Source: Mariprofundus sp. KV (GTDB lineage: Bacteria; Pseudomonadota; Zetaproteobacteria; Mariprofundales; Mariprofundaceae). Taken from it: DNA of 64,000 nt. The translations under genes were made by a program, and so were the position numbers. Positions 18,551 through 28,219 of the stretch are shown here, piece after piece; the stretch's first letter is position 1; every line of letters begins with the position of its first letter. The notes under the pieces were generated by a model. The model worked only from the letters and a program-made list of their open reading frames with translations, did not search any database and was not told the origin of the DNA. The stretch lies in NCBI RefSeq assembly GCF_013387475.1, contig NZ_VWNB01000005.1, positions 62,001-126,000 of the forward strand, read 5' to 3'.

Positions 18551-20845
18551 TTAAAACCCGAATGCGCCACCCAGCCCTTTGAGCAACTTCTTCTCAGGTG
18601 ATTCAGACGGCGGTGCAGCCTGATCAGCTGGCGCAGACGGGCTTGCCGGTGCATCGCCTCCACCGAGAATCTTGCCGAGCGTACCGCCCACCTTGCCCTT
18701 GTTCAGCAGTGCCGGTGCATTGTCGATAAGCGTCGATGCACTGATCTCCGGTTTCACACTCGGCGCCGCAAATGGCCCGGTGATATGCAGCGGCACAGTC
18801 AGACCGCGACGCACAGGTGATGTATCGCCCTGCCCTACCAGCGAGCCTACGACGCGCGGTTTAACATGGTAATCAAGCAGCTTCTGAACCAGATCCACCG
18901 TACCACTGCCTGTTACACGCAACAGTGGCGAAGCCATAAACAGATCCTGATTATCAGCCACGCCATCATTCACGGTAAAACTACCAGAGAGTTGTGAAAA
19001 GTCGGTCTCCCTGGCTCCGGTTTGTGCCACTGGATTGGTGAATTTGCGAATCGCACCGGCAATATCAAAGCCTTTGATCTTGCCGTCACGCATCAGCACA
19101 TTACCGCGACCATTGAGCGTCTTAACACCGGCCTGTGTCAGACCTGTGGCTTTCAGACTGGTATCCATCGACAGGCTACCTTCAAGCATATCCATATCAG
19201 CCAGTGCTTTAAGCAGAGGCCCGACTTTTACATCGGTAATATGTACCGACTCCTTCCAGCTGGCCGGGAACGTGGCCGCATTCAGGCTTGCTGTTTCAGT
19301 CACTGTGCCGCCAGAGAGATTAAAGCGCAGCGGGTTAAGATTAAAAAGGCCATTGGAACCGTTGATGCTTACATTGAAGTTTTTCATCTCCATGCCACGC
19401 AGATAGAGATTGTCGGCCTGCATCTTGGCAGTCACACGCCACGGCGTAAGGAAACGCAGGTCCGGCTCTACCGGCGCCTTCTCAGCAGCGGCAGCAGAGC
19501 CACCCTCTTTTATCTGGCTGGCAGAAGCTTTTGACTCCTGTCTGGGCTGTGGCAGCCACGGATCCATATGCAGATCACGTGTGGCAATACGCAAACGGAT
19601 GTCGGGAATGGCATAGACTACGGCACCAGAGATCTGCACAAGCTCCTGATCCAGCATCAGCTGCATATCGCGAATCTCAACCTGTTTAGCATCACCAGCG
19701 AGAAGCGTGCTGAACTTCACCTCTTTCCAGGGCGAGGGATGGCCGGCATAGAGCGTGTTCAGATCAGGTGCGAAGGCCGCTAACCAGCTGCGCTGAAGAG
19801 GATGTCCGTCCAGACGCAGTTGAAACGAAGGGGTCGTAGTCAGTTGTTTTACACTGCCTTTCACCTCCAGAATGTCCTTGCCATTGATGGCAAGGGCAGC
19901 TCGGCGCACCTCCAGCCGCTCGGCTTTGGCCATATCGACCTTCCAGCCGAGCTTGACATTGAGCAGTGAATTAAGAACCAGCTCACCCTCGCCCAGACGC
20001 AGACCGTCAGGGCGCTGTTCAATATTGGCTGAAAAACCAAGCGAGGCGTTATCAATAGAACCCAGCTCTGCAGGCCAGCCACTGATCAGAGATTTGAAGC
20101 CTTTCAACTCCACCCTTTCGGCTACAACCTCTCCCTGCACAGGCAGCTTTAGCGGATCAATATTATTCAGGTCACCCAATGGCCCGACGGTGGCATCCAT
20201 AGCAAAGGCATTACCGGAGAGTTTGCCCGAGAGTTTTACCGCAACAGGTCGATCCAGCTGCACATCGGTCAGGGCAACATTCAATTCGGAGAGAACGATT
20301 GGTGCAGCATCACCATCCACCCAGATCAGTTCACCGCCGCTTAGAATAAGTGATTCAGCCTGCAGCGCGGCCAGTGCGACAGGCGCAGCAGATACTTCAG
20401 ATGATGGTGCGCTTGCAGCGCTGCTTTCAGGCTCTACAGCTCCGGGGGCAACCAGATCTCCCCAGTTACTCTCTCCATCGGCATGACGCTCCAGATAAAT
20501 TTTTGGTGTCGCTACTTCGAAATCCTTGATCTCGATGTTTTTGCTCAACAGCGGCAGCAGCGCCAGCTTCACATTCAACCTCTGCACACTGATAAAATCA
20601 CGCTTGGTAAAACCTTCACGGTTGGCCAGATGCACATCATCGAGCTCCACTCCGATCCACGGGAAGAGCGATGCACTTACCTTGCCGATCGTAAGCTTGC
20701 GTCCGGTTGCATCCTCCACGCTCTGCTCAATCTGGGTTTTATAGCTATTTACATCGATAAAGAACGGCACAACAAGGAGCGTAACAATCAGCAACCCTAT
20801 AACGATAAGCGAATAACGGACGGTTTTGGCAACAGCTGATGTCAT
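18551..20845 (-). CDS. AsmA family protein
   Basis: 764 aa. An N-terminal TM anchor (SLIVIGLLIVTLLVVPFFIDVNSY) and the classic AsmA start pattern (YKTQIEQSVEDATGRKLTIGKVSASLFPWIGVELDDV) lead into a long periplasmic beta region. A proline/serine-rich tail follows. AsmA proteins influence outer-membrane protein assembly and phospholipid traffic. The ribosome site AAAGGAG precedes the ATG. It is the second AsmA-clan gene in this window besides the one after gatB. Confidence 0.8.
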   Translation of the reverse strand: MTSAVAKTVRYSLIVIGLLIVTLLVVPFFIDVNSYKTQIEQSVEDATGRKLTIGKVSASLFPWIGVELDDVHLANREGFTKRDFISVQRLNVKLALLPLLSKNIEIKDFEVATPKIYLERHADGESNWGDLVAPGAVEPESSAASAPSSEVSAAPVALAALQAESLILSGGELIWVDGDAAPIVLSELNVALTDVQLDRPVAVKLSGKLSGNAFAMDATVGPLGDLNNIDPLKLPVQGEVVAERVELKGFKSLISGWPAELGSIDNASLGFSANIEQRPDGLRLGEGELVLNSLLNVKLGWKVDMAKAERLEVRRAALAINGKDILEVKGSVKQLTTTPSFQLRLDGHPLQRSWLAAFAPDLNTLYAGHPSPWKEVKFSTLLAGDAKQVEIRDMQLMLDQELVQISGAVVYAIPDIRLRIATRDLHMDPWLPQPRQESKASASQIKEGGSAAAAEKAPVEPDLRFLTPWRVTAKMQADNLYLRGMEMKNFNVSINGSNGLFNLNPLRFNLSGGTVTETASLNAATFPASWKESVHITDVKVGPLLKALADMDMLEGSLSMDTSLKATGLTQAGVKTLNGRGNVLMRDGKIKGFDIAGAIRKFTNPVAQTGARETDFSQLSGSFTVNDGVADNQDLFMASPLLRVTGSGTVDLVQKLLDYHVKPRVVGSLVGQGDTSPVRRGLTVPLHITGPFAAPSVKPEISASTLIDNAPALLNKGKVGGTLGKILGGGDAPASPSAPADQAAPPSESPEKKLLKGLGGAFGF

Positions 20846-20935
20846 ATGTAAACTCCTTTGATCAAATGTGCACTCGAACTGCTTCAGCGCAGGCTAACAC
20901 GGATTGTAAGAGGTATGGTGTGAAATTTATTCACC

Positions 20936-21619
20936 TCATGCAAGAGGTGGAAAATGATCCAGCAGGGTGACAAACTCATCCACCACAACCCTGGCCCCTG
21001 CCTGCAGCAGCTGATCGCGATCGCCGACACCAAAGGATACGCCGATACAAGGCACCCCCGCCGCCACTGCCATCTGCACATCAAACAGCGCATCACCGAC
21101 TACAACCGTTCTCACTGCTCCCACACCCATCTCGACCATACACTCATTAACCATCGCCGGGTGCGGCTTGGAGTGGGTGCAATCGGCTGTGCGCAGTACA
21201 TAGAAGTGATCAGCCAGTGCAAAGGTATCAAGCACCCGATGCAGGCCAGACAACGATTTTCCGGTTACTACACCCAGCCAGTAACCTCGCTGGCGCAGCT
21301 CCGCCAGCACCTCATGCACATTAGCGTAGAGAGTGATATGCTGCTCAGCAGTGCGATAACTCTCACGGTAAGCCTGCATAATAGCCTCAAACAGGACACT
21401 CTGCTGATCAAGTTCAGGAACAAGCCTGCGCACCGCCTCATGCAGGGAGAGTCCGATCACGGCATTGACCGCATCCGCATCAGGTTGCTGCAGGCCATTT
21501 TGGAGAAATGCCTGTTGCATCGCTTCTACAATAGCACCGTGCGAATCGGTCAGTGTGCCGTCGCAATCAAATAGAATCAGTGAAGGTTGGGAGTTAATGG
21601 TAGTTATCCTTGCCAGCAA
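20936..21619 (-). CDS. HAD-superfamily hydrolase, phosphoglycolate phosphatase-like
   Basis: 227 aa. Motif I FDCDGTLTDS (nucleophile Asp about 19), motif II VVTGKS, motif III Lys in THSKPHP and motif IV VVVGDALFDVQMA are all present. The helical cap (residues about 30-100) is of the Gph/PpaX type. Likely dephosphorylates 2-phosphoglycolate or pyrophosphate; the exact substrate is not readable from sequence. Last leftward backbone gene before the initiator tRNA. Confidence 0.8.
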   Translation of the reverse strand: MLARITTINSQPSLILFDCDGTLTDSHGAIVEAMQQAFLQNGLQQPDADAVNAVIGLSLHEAVRRLVPELDQQSVLFEAIMQAYRESYRTAEQHITLYANVHEVLAELRQRGYWLGVVTGKSLSGLHRVLDTFALADHFYVLRTADCTHSKPHPAMVNECMVEMGVGAVRTVVVGDALFDVQMAVAAGVPCIGVSFGVGDRDQLLQAGARVVVDEFVTLLDHFPPLA

Positions 21620-21709
21620 TTAATGCACTGCTATGGGCTGCAATCTGTCGCAATTTTATAGCCCGCAAGCATCCGGTCAACCAGACACAGCCGACATGCT
21701 TTTAGATGG

Positions 21710-21737
21710 TTGACAGCACAAGTTCCGCCCCTATAGT
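21710..21737 (+). promoter_or_regulatory. Promoter of initiator tRNA
   Basis: TTGACA, 16-bp spacer, TATAGT, then a pyrimidine-rich discriminator (GCCTCCC) just upstream of the tRNA. Matches a strong sigma-70-type stable-RNA promoter. Confidence 0.75.
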
Positions 21738-21750
21738 TCGGCCTCCCTAA

Positions 21751-21830
<80 letters not shown>

Positions 21831-21831
<1 letters not shown>

Positions 21832-21869
21832 AGGCCCTGAAAACATTGAGTTTTTCAGGGCCTTTTTTC
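21831..21869 (+). terminator. Rho-independent terminator behind the tRNA (island-supplied)
   Basis: AGGCCCTGAAAA / TTTTCAGGGCCT stem with a 7-8 base loop and T-run. It differs in sequence from the terminator after attR (50001-50036), so the island brings its own terminator for the tRNA transcript. Confidence 0.85.
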
Positions 21870-21882
21870 TTGCCTGAAATCC

Positions 21883-21990
21883 TGTGCCCAAGCCTCTGTG
21901 CCCAAATCGTGCCCATCCTGTGCCCACGCAATTTGGCCTGTATGAATTACTTGCGACAAATCGACCAATTACAAAATCAATCTGTGCCCA
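21883..21990 (+). repeat. Iterons (T)GTGCCCA, five direct copies at island left end
   Basis: GTGCCCA occurs at about 21884, 21898, 21909, 21920 and 21984. All except the third are preceded by T, and the first four are spaced 11-14 bp. Close, same-face spacing in a non-coding end between attL and the recombinase genes suggests arm-type binding sites for a recombinase or accessory protein. Confidence 0.55.
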
Positions 21991-22016
21991 TCCAAGTTCG
22001 TGATTTGGTCATATTT

Positions 22017-22086
22017 TGCCCGATGGTCACCCTATTTTTAGAGTCTATAACGATCTGAGAAAAATGTTAGAAATGACCATCGGGCA
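22017..22086. repeat. 13-bp perfect inverted repeat at island left end
   Basis: TGCCCGATGGTCA at 22017-22029 and its reverse complement at 22074-22086 are separated by 44 bp, directly beyond the last recombinase stop codon. The inner CCCGATGGTC differs by one base from CCCGAAGGTC inside both att repeats and at 49871-49880, so these are candidate recombinase core-type sites rather than a terminator (no T-run, long loop). Confidence 0.6.
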
Positions 22087-22089
22087 TTT

Positions 22090-24309
22090 TCAACATCCAG
22101 TTATATGATGCTCTCGCCGTCTCAGATAGTAGCGGGAAATCCACCCAAGCGTGTTGGTATAGTTTTCCAATGATGTAAATCGGCTGGCATGCCCCAACAA
22201 CTTGGAGATTAGAATCATGTCAGTAGCATTGCCATAACAGTGACCATCCTCTTCATATGAGTGCCTCCACGAAGCTCCACCCATAACCTCGGCAAACTGA
22301 GCCAGCATCTGATCCTCAAACCACGGGTGCCTACCATCAAGATCAATGCTCAAGCGGCCGACTCTGGTATCCTTTCGAAACTGTTTATCGACCAGCATGT
22401 AATAACGCACCAATTGCCATGATGCAAAACCATGCCGAAGCCCATGCATTTTCTGAACTCGGGCATCCTTAGACTTAAGTAACCTCCCAACCTGCTTACT
22501 AAGCTTCCAGGTCGGAATGGGTTCATCCTCCTCCCCAATGAGCAACCATGTTGCATCATCACTTAATCGTTGTTGAATATAACTCTTAAGAAAATCTAGG
22601 TGTTCTTCTGGAACAAACAACCCATATGGAAATGTTCTTCGGCTACTGAACAGTTTGCTTCGGCCAACAAGAAGCCTGTATTCATCTAACGCGCCCTTCA
22701 CTGTCAAATAACAAACCTCTTCACACCTCAACCCACAATAGAACGCAAAAATAAGAGCGATCTTAATGTTCTCATTATCAGCGGGATTTATAACCTCATC
22801 AACTTCATGCGGGTATATCACTGCGCACTTAGCAGTTGTTCTCGATACCCGGAATGAATAATCTGTAAAATCTATTTTCGGAGCTATCCCCTGCTCATGA
22901 AGATATTCATTCAACACCTTCATATGAGAGATGGCCGTGCGCCTGCTTGAAGGCATATAATCTTCATTGGATGCCAGGTCACGAATAGCAGCCTTCCATT
23001 CATTCGCATTCATTTTCACTATGGATTTACCATCTGGAAGCGGTAGCACCCGGTTAATAACTGCCGAGATGTACCCTCGAAAAGTAGATAGCCTCATGTT
23101 TTGGAATCGCTTCTGTTTCATCATCCAGATTAGCCATCTGCCAAGGACCTTCTCATCCTTAACACATCTTCCATTTGACTCTCCATCAATCAACGATTTT
23201 TCAAATTCCTTTCGCAACGTTCCCGCGTCTCCAAGTGTTACTTTTCCCCCAGTAGACGAAACATCCGATTTCCTGACTAGGACATGAAGCGTCTTCAACC
23301 ACGTATACTCATGCTCATTATCCAACGAAATGTCTGAGGCAGCCTGTGAAGCTACATTGCTCACTTCTTCTTCATCTGCTAATAATTGTTCAAGGGGAAT
23401 TTGGGCCCCGCGAATACGGTTTCTATGGTCGGCCAAGCAGACAAATGGGACGCCATTTAGAACCATGCTCAATCTTGATGACCTAATCCAAAATTCGACA
23501 TCCAGATAATCTGGCACCGGCCGATCTGGAAATACTGATCTCCATAAAGATTGCAGAAACGCCTCCAGATATATTCGTCGCGGACGCTTTTTCTTATGAT
23601 CGCGAGTCATCTGCCAACCTTCAGGAAAGATTGAACCATCCTTTTTTGCTCTTTGATATAAAACCTTCATACACCCAAGTGAATAATCGCCCAGATAATA
23701 GTGCTTCAACTGACGGTTTTTTTTGCGATTCATCGGTAACTCAATCAATGGCATATCGCAGTTCAAATGAATCATATTTTTTTCAAGATCGACGATTCGT
23801 CCATCTGCATTTTCAACGACCACACCATCAAGTGCGATCAATGAAAAAATCAGCCTTGCAAAAGCGTCTTTATGATTATGGCCATTATTAACTGACTTTT
23901 TCGTCAGTTCACGAATAAGTTTATGGAATTCGAAAAGACGATCGAAATCCAGATGGTCATACTCAATTGCAAGATACTGGCGCGCCCTCAGATGAACTTC
24001 TGGCCAATGAGATATTCTTAAACCTGAACTTGTTTGAAGGCCATGGAGAATCCAGCTAAGCGTTACATTACAAAAAAACTGTTCTTCTTCATTGCATAAC
24101 GCATACCTCTTTTCATCCATGATTCCCATTTGAGTATAAAAAAAATAAGTCGACTTCTTATTCCACGTCCCTGTGAAACCTGAATCCCGTAGGACAAGCA
24201 ACGCCGTTCTCGCAACCTTCAAATTATGTGTTCTTCTTGGGATATCTGCATGCAGGCGAATTTTGTGAATTATTTCAACCGTGCAACTCTTATAATGCCG
24301 CTTATGCAT
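22090..24309 (-). CDS. Large tyrosine recombinase, catalytically complete
   Basis: 739 aa, about twice the usual integrase length. A long unrecognised N-terminal region is followed by a C-terminal DNA-breaking-rejoining domain. Catalytic residues appear intact: Arg in FYCGLRCEEV (about 524), Lys in GRSKLF (about 551), HGLRHGF (about 623), GH in LLGHAS (about 703) and Tyr in SLENYTN (about 714). Third gene of the operon reading from 27384. The start overlaps the upstream gene by 8 bp, suggesting translational coupling and a complex. The arrangement recalls the multi-recombinase modules of GInt-type islands and Tn554-like elements; assignment to either needs alignment. It likely performs strand exchange at the tRNA site. 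Confidence 0.75.
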   Translation of the reverse strand: MHKRHYKSCTVEIIHKIRLHADIPRRTHNLKVARTALLVLRDSGFTGTWNKKSTYFFYTQMGIMDEKRYALCNEEEQFFCNVTLSWILHGLQTSSGLRISHWPEVHLRARQYLAIEYDHLDFDRLFEFHKLIRELTKKSVNNGHNHKDAFARLIFSLIALDGVVVENADGRIVDLEKNMIHLNCDMPLIELPMNRKKNRQLKHYYLGDYSLGCMKVLYQRAKKDGSIFPEGWQMTRDHKKKRPRRIYLEAFLQSLWRSVFPDRPVPDYLDVEFWIRSSRLSMVLNGVPFVCLADHRNRIRGAQIPLEQLLADEEEVSNVASQAASDISLDNEHEYTWLKTLHVLVRKSDVSSTGGKVTLGDAGTLRKEFEKSLIDGESNGRCVKDEKVLGRWLIWMMKQKRFQNMRLSTFRGYISAVINRVLPLPDGKSIVKMNANEWKAAIRDLASNEDYMPSSRRTAISHMKVLNEYLHEQGIAPKIDFTDYSFRVSRTTAKCAVIYPHEVDEVINPADNENIKIALIFAFYCGLRCEEVCYLTVKGALDEYRLLVGRSKLFSSRRTFPYGLFVPEEHLDFLKSYIQQRLSDDATWLLIGEEDEPIPTWKLSKQVGRLLKSKDARVQKMHGLRHGFASWQLVRYYMLVDKQFRKDTRVGRLSIDLDGRHPWFEDQMLAQFAEVMGGASWRHSYEEDGHCYGNATDMILISKLLGHASRFTSLENYTNTLGWISRYYLRRREHHITGC

Positions 24310-26707
24310 TGGTGAATGGAACCTTTAGACCAAGGTATTGTACGATCTCTCTTTCAATTGTATCGCTCAACCACTGGGCACTGATAGACCAACTAAGCAG
24401 TGATGTAGACATTTCCGGCTCTCTAGCAACATGTCTATGGCCTGAAATTAGATCTATCGCCTCCTGTGGTATACCCACGTTATGCAGGCGCGTCAGCAAG
24501 AAATGACGACATCCATTTCCAAGTCCCTCAAAACATCCTTGTTCAGTGGTCAAATGTGTAAGGCGATCAAGATTACTAGGTGTTACTTCAACAAGAGCTT
24601 TTGAGCTCTCATCAACGAGAAAAATCTGATTCACTGGAACATCAGATGAATATCCTTCCCTCTTCCAACGCATAAACTGTTTGTTATGAATTTGCAGATG
24701 ATTCTTCATTGCCTGAAGCAGCGTCGGGCAAAGCGGCACTACACGTGATTCTTTAAATTTCCTGTTCCATTTGTCATCGATATACAAGTTGCCGGCCACT
24801 AGATCAAAATCGGAGAACAAAGGAAACGGATCTCTCTGTGGGCGACGCCCGGTGCAACTTGCCAGAAGAAGATACAAATATGAAACATAGGCATTCCACT
24901 GCGCTGCAGATGCAATCAGCAATTTCCCCTGCGAATTTGGAATAGTCGACAGAAGTAACTTTGAGTGCCTTTTCAAAGCTTTAGGATCAGGGGTTTTGGC
25001 TGCTCCAATAAACTCTAAGCCATCAACAACTTCAGAAACCGCGCGAAATTTCATCTTCTTTAACAACTCAGAAATACTAGTTTTAGGTGTTCGCAAAAAA
25101 GCACCTACCATACGACTCCATTCACAAACGGCGTAAGACCATGGAATCGAAACATAAAAATGCTGGCTTGTAAGGTGATTGCGACGTCTTTCTTGCAGAT
25201 GATCTGCTAATAGTTCGGGCATACCTGCACCATGAACAAACAGAGCTTCAAATGTAATTTGTAACCGCCTCAATGAAGGAACACTAAGGCCATCTTCCCC
25301 CAGTCTCTTAAGGAAGGTTTTAGCTTTTGTGAAATCATTCTTAGTAAAAACTAAGCCCTGCTGTTCCCCATCTGCAGGCAAGTGACGCGTAATGGTTCGC
25401 GGTAAATCTAGACGCACAATCAAGGGTACATTCAAATAGCCATCAACATTCTCTGCGCCCCGAAAATTCAACCACCAGAGCTGCCTTTTCTCCGGAATGT
25501 AGAATCGCCCCCTCTGTAACAACTTTTCTGTCAGCTCCCCACAGGGATCACCATCTTTAGTCAACATCCCGGTTCTGATCTTTTTCATACCCTTTTCACC
25601 ACTTCCGGTTAGCAATCCCATCCCAAGTATCGCTCGCCATGGTTCGGCCTGACGTACAAGACATTGGGCCAGAACTGACCGAATTGTCATCATCGACAGA
25701 CATTTGAGATCCCAAGGTAAGATTCGCTCACTGGCGAGCATCGCCTCCTGCTTTCCGCGCATCTTCCGCTTTGCAGTCCAGGGGTCAGAAAACCAGCTGG
25801 CGGGAAGTGTTAATTCATGGTCGTGAACATAGTCAACATCATCCTCGCCACCAGATTCCAGTAGTTTTTTGTCTGCATCTGGATGAAGAAAACTCTCTCT
25901 TTCCAGCTTGCCTTTGTTATCAGGGGAAAAGCAATCGCTGTCACTTTCAAGCTCCTGAAAATCACAGCCCAAATCACCGTTGTTTATCAGTGCAGGGCCA
26001 CAACCTCGCTCATATAGCAGCCACCTCGACTGACGTTTACCACTATGCCCCCCTCCACCCTTCCTCAGTTTTTTTCTATCCCGGAAAAGAAGGTCTGATA
26101 TATAAGTCCACTCTGGTGCCGAAGTTATCTCTACAGTATTATTGATCTTTTCCTGCATCGCACTGGTAGCCAGAAATAACTTGAACTCGTATTGCCAATT
26201 AAACTTGGGGCTCAATTGTAGCCGAGGAGCACCAATGACAAGCTTTCTGGCAGCCATCGACAATGAATATAAATAGGAGTCTGTAGCCCCCTCAACCTGA
26301 TTATAGCACTGCCGAACACGACGAAATAGAAATGGAATCAAAGCTGTATATTGTGGCGAAATCTGAAGTTCCCCATATAAAAGCATGGGATGCATTAATA
26401 ATGTAAAAACAGGATTCTTTTCTCGAACACCCCATATCGATGGGGGATCAGAACTGACCGAAACATTATCATATAGAGAATTAATATCTTCCCAGTTGAA
26501 CCTCATCCCAAGTTCGTCTTCCCATGCTTTAATTAAGCAACAAACCACTGGTTTGGTTTCTGAAAAAAGCCTCCCATCATTAGGTAAATCAATGAGGTTT
26601 GCCATAACTCCAAACAAAGGGCTAAGGTGAGCAGGTACATTCAAGGCTTGCTCTGCAGGGTGGCCACTGCCTAAACAAAAATAAAACTTGGCGAATTCAT
26701 CCATCAT
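24302..26707 (-). CDS. Large tyrosine-recombinase-like protein lacking the nucleophile
   Basis: 801 aa. The C-terminal region aligns by eye with the recombinase fold: Arg in CTGRRPQRDP (about 618), basic K/R in WNRKFKESRVVPL (about 650), GNGCRHFLLTRL (about 732) and ISGHRHV (about 757). Two catalytic positions look lost. The first His of HxxR is Asn. No Tyr lies in the usual window after GH, where MSTSLLSWS is found. It is therefore probably a structural or regulatory partner of the 739-aa protein. The N-terminal 550 residues match nothing I recognise. Overlaps the genes on both sides (8 and 4 bp). Confidence 0.6.
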   Translation of the reverse strand: MMDEFAKFYFCLGSGHPAEQALNVPAHLSPLFGVMANLIDLPNDGRLFSETKPVVCCLIKAWEDELGMRFNWEDINSLYDNVSVSSDPPSIWGVREKNPVFTLLMHPMLLYGELQISPQYTALIPFLFRRVRQCYNQVEGATDSYLYSLSMAARKLVIGAPRLQLSPKFNWQYEFKLFLATSAMQEKINNTVEITSAPEWTYISDLLFRDRKKLRKGGGGHSGKRQSRWLLYERGCGPALINNGDLGCDFQELESDSDCFSPDNKGKLERESFLHPDADKKLLESGGEDDVDYVHDHELTLPASWFSDPWTAKRKMRGKQEAMLASERILPWDLKCLSMMTIRSVLAQCLVRQAEPWRAILGMGLLTGSGEKGMKKIRTGMLTKDGDPCGELTEKLLQRGRFYIPEKRQLWWLNFRGAENVDGYLNVPLIVRLDLPRTITRHLPADGEQQGLVFTKNDFTKAKTFLKRLGEDGLSVPSLRRLQITFEALFVHGAGMPELLADHLQERRRNHLTSQHFYVSIPWSYAVCEWSRMVGAFLRTPKTSISELLKKMKFRAVSEVVDGLEFIGAAKTPDPKALKRHSKLLLSTIPNSQGKLLIASAAQWNAYVSYLYLLLASCTGRRPQRDPFPLFSDFDLVAGNLYIDDKWNRKFKESRVVPLCPTLLQAMKNHLQIHNKQFMRWKREGYSSDVPVNQIFLVDESSKALVEVTPSNLDRLTHLTTEQGCFEGLGNGCRHFLLTRLHNVGIPQEAIDLISGHRHVAREPEMSTSLLSWSISAQWLSDTIEREIVQYLGLKVPFTNA

Positions 26708-27384
26708 TTTATTTCTCCTTCAAGTTCAACATTTTTCTCAGTGTCACTCGATTTGGCATTTGACTTTTTTAAGTCGAGCTTCTCGGTAATCGAACTCAGA
26801 ATTGTGTTTGGAACATCTTTTTTTCCAGTCATCTTAAATGACTTGGGAACATAACCTGTTAGTGATTTAAAAAGATCAGCAGGACTTTTTTTAAGGTACC
26901 TTGACGAGAAATAGCTTCCTGACACGCATTTGGCACCTTCTCCCATACTCATAACGTCTTGTATTATAGCGGCTTTAGCAGCATTAAAGACTGGGCCACA
27001 CTTAACGGCAGACAACCCAAGGTATAAATCATCGTGAAATGACTGAATATCATTACAATTTGATCCTAAATTCAAATCACATGTGATGTCTTTATCCCAA
27101 GCGGTTTTCATCAGTACCAGATAAGAAATATAGCCTCCAACAACAATATAAGATTTATTCGTTCGCATCTTAGGCTTTGGAATTACGTGTATGCGCCGAT
27201 TTGCAGCTGTGGTTAAAACTGATGCTGAAAAATCTTCAAAGATAATCCATTCTAAGAGTTCAAGAGGAACCTGTTGAGACAAACCTTCAGGCCATGCCAA
27301 CTGATGTAGTTGCACAGAAACAACTTGCTCTAAAGATTGATTTTCGTCTAATTCTGGTATAATTTTTTCTTCGCATTCTGACAT
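26704..27384 (-). CDS. Recombinase-operon protein of unknown function
   Basis: 226 aa, first gene of the recombinase operon. No domain recognised. The middle is mixed alpha/beta and the C-terminus is Lys/Glu-rich and likely disordered. Good ribosome site AAGGAG before the ATG, with a TATAAT at 27416-27421 upstream. The 4-bp overlap with the 801-aa gene argues for a shared complex. By position it could be the small accessory subunit that such multi-recombinase modules usually have. Confidence 0.5.
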   Translation of the reverse strand: MSECEEKIIPELDENQSLEQVVSVQLHQLAWPEGLSQQVPLELLEWIIFEDFSASVLTTAANRRIHVIPKPKMRTNKSYIVVGGYISYLVLMKTAWDKDITCDLNLGSNCNDIQSFHDDLYLGLSAVKCGPVFNAAKAAIIQDVMSMGEGAKCVSGSYFSSRYLKKSPADLFKSLTGYVPKSFKMTGKKDVPNTILSSITEKLDLKKSNAKSSDTEKNVELEGEIK

Positions 27385-27580
27385 AAAAACTCCTTCAAAT
27401 AAGATTGAGGGCGCTATTATATCAATTCATGCAATCCCATGTGCCGCGTGTCCGTGGACGTAAAGTCTAGTGAAACAACCAACATCACCATTGAGAAAAA
27501 GAGTATCGTTTTAAAGGTATTATTAGATTATAGGATGTAAAAAGTCGACTCATTCAAAATCAGAAAATCAATACAGGCCA

Positions 27581-27820
27581 CTATGCCTCTGTATCCGGTT
27601 GATCTGGAAGATGTTCCATGAGCTTCTCTATCGGGCATTTAAAAAAGACGCAGAGCTTATCAATGTTATCAGTTGTCATATTATAGCCCCGTTGACTCGA
27701 TATTTTAGAAAGTGTTGTTCGGTGAATCCCTGTTGCAGCAGATATTTCATCCAAAGTAACTCGCCTTCCTAATTTGAACTCCATGTCTGAAATTAGTTCT
27801 TTCAACCTAAATCGAATCAC
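27581..27820 (-). CDS. Small XRE-family HTH regulator
   Basis: 79 aa from a GTG start (27820) preceded by AGGTGGGG. The helix-turn-helix (VTLDEISAATGIHRTTLSKIS, about residues 21-41) and the following helices (TTDNIDKLCVFFKCPIEKLM) are a typical Cro/CI domain with no extra module. It stands alone, between the recombinase operon and the AlpA-integrase promoter region, so it may control either. The protein is one candidate for recognising the island dyad operator, but nothing in the sequence proves this. Confidence 0.8.
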   Translation of the reverse strand: MIRFRLKELISDMEFKLGRRVTLDEISAATGIHRTTLSKISSQRGYNMTTDNIDKLCVFFKCPIEKLMEHLPDQPDTEA

Positions 27821-27880
27821 TTATCCCCACCTCTATTACATCATAAGCAGATTATAACCATGCCTCCATGAACCGTACAA

Positions 27881-27965
27881 GCATCATTTGTAGCGTGTAC
27901 GCATCATTCGTGCTTGACAAGCACCCTTTACGCATCATATGATGCGTACACGCTACAAATGATGC
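27881..27965. repeat. 27-bp perfect inverted repeat around the alpA-int promoter
   Basis: Arms 27881-27907 and 27939-27965 are perfect reverse complements separated by 31 bp. GCATCAT units recur inside and between the arms (27881, 27901, 27932, and inverted from 27939). The -35 of the promoter lies in the spacer and the -10 overlaps the right arm. This is likely an operator or integrase/excisionase binding array. Confidence 0.8.
27914..27943 (+). promoter_or_regulatory. Promoter for the AlpA-like/integrase genes
   Basis: TTGACA (27914-27919), 18-bp spacer, TATGAT (27938-27943), about 30 bp before the ribosome site of the downstream gene. It is embedded in the 27-bp inverted repeat, so it is probably repressible. 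Confidence 0.7.
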
Positions 27966-27979
27966 GTGAAGGTGACATT

Positions 27980-28219
27980 ATGGATAGACAAACTTATTTA
28001 ACTACGGATCAGCTTTCAGAAAGGATTCATTACGATCCAAGATATATCAGGGAACAACTGAAAGACTCGGTATTCATTGAGGGGGTTCACTACATCCGCC
28101 CCTTTGGCCGCAGAAAAATCCTGTTTGTCTGGGAGGCCATTGAGAAAGAGATGATGAAGTCGATGTATCCAACCAGTCAGGTTATTCCTCTTGCCGCAGG
28201 CGGCTCGGTCCGTGGGTAG
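27980..28219 (+). CDS. AlpA/excisionase-like small DNA-binding protein
   Basis: 79 aa from the ATG at 27980 (AAGGTGA upstream). The N-terminal TTDQLSERIHYDPRYIREQL is a MerR/AlpA-type winged helix, and the middle (HYIRPFGRRKILFVWEAIEK) is the typical wing and second helix of prophage excisionase/AlpA proteins. The integrase start overlaps its 3' end. Likely a recombination directionality factor or activator for the integrase. Confidence 0.65.
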   Translation: MDRQTYLTTDQLSERIHYDPRYIREQLKDSVFIEGVHYIRPFGRRKILFVWEAIEKEMMKSMYPTSQVIPLAAGGSVRG

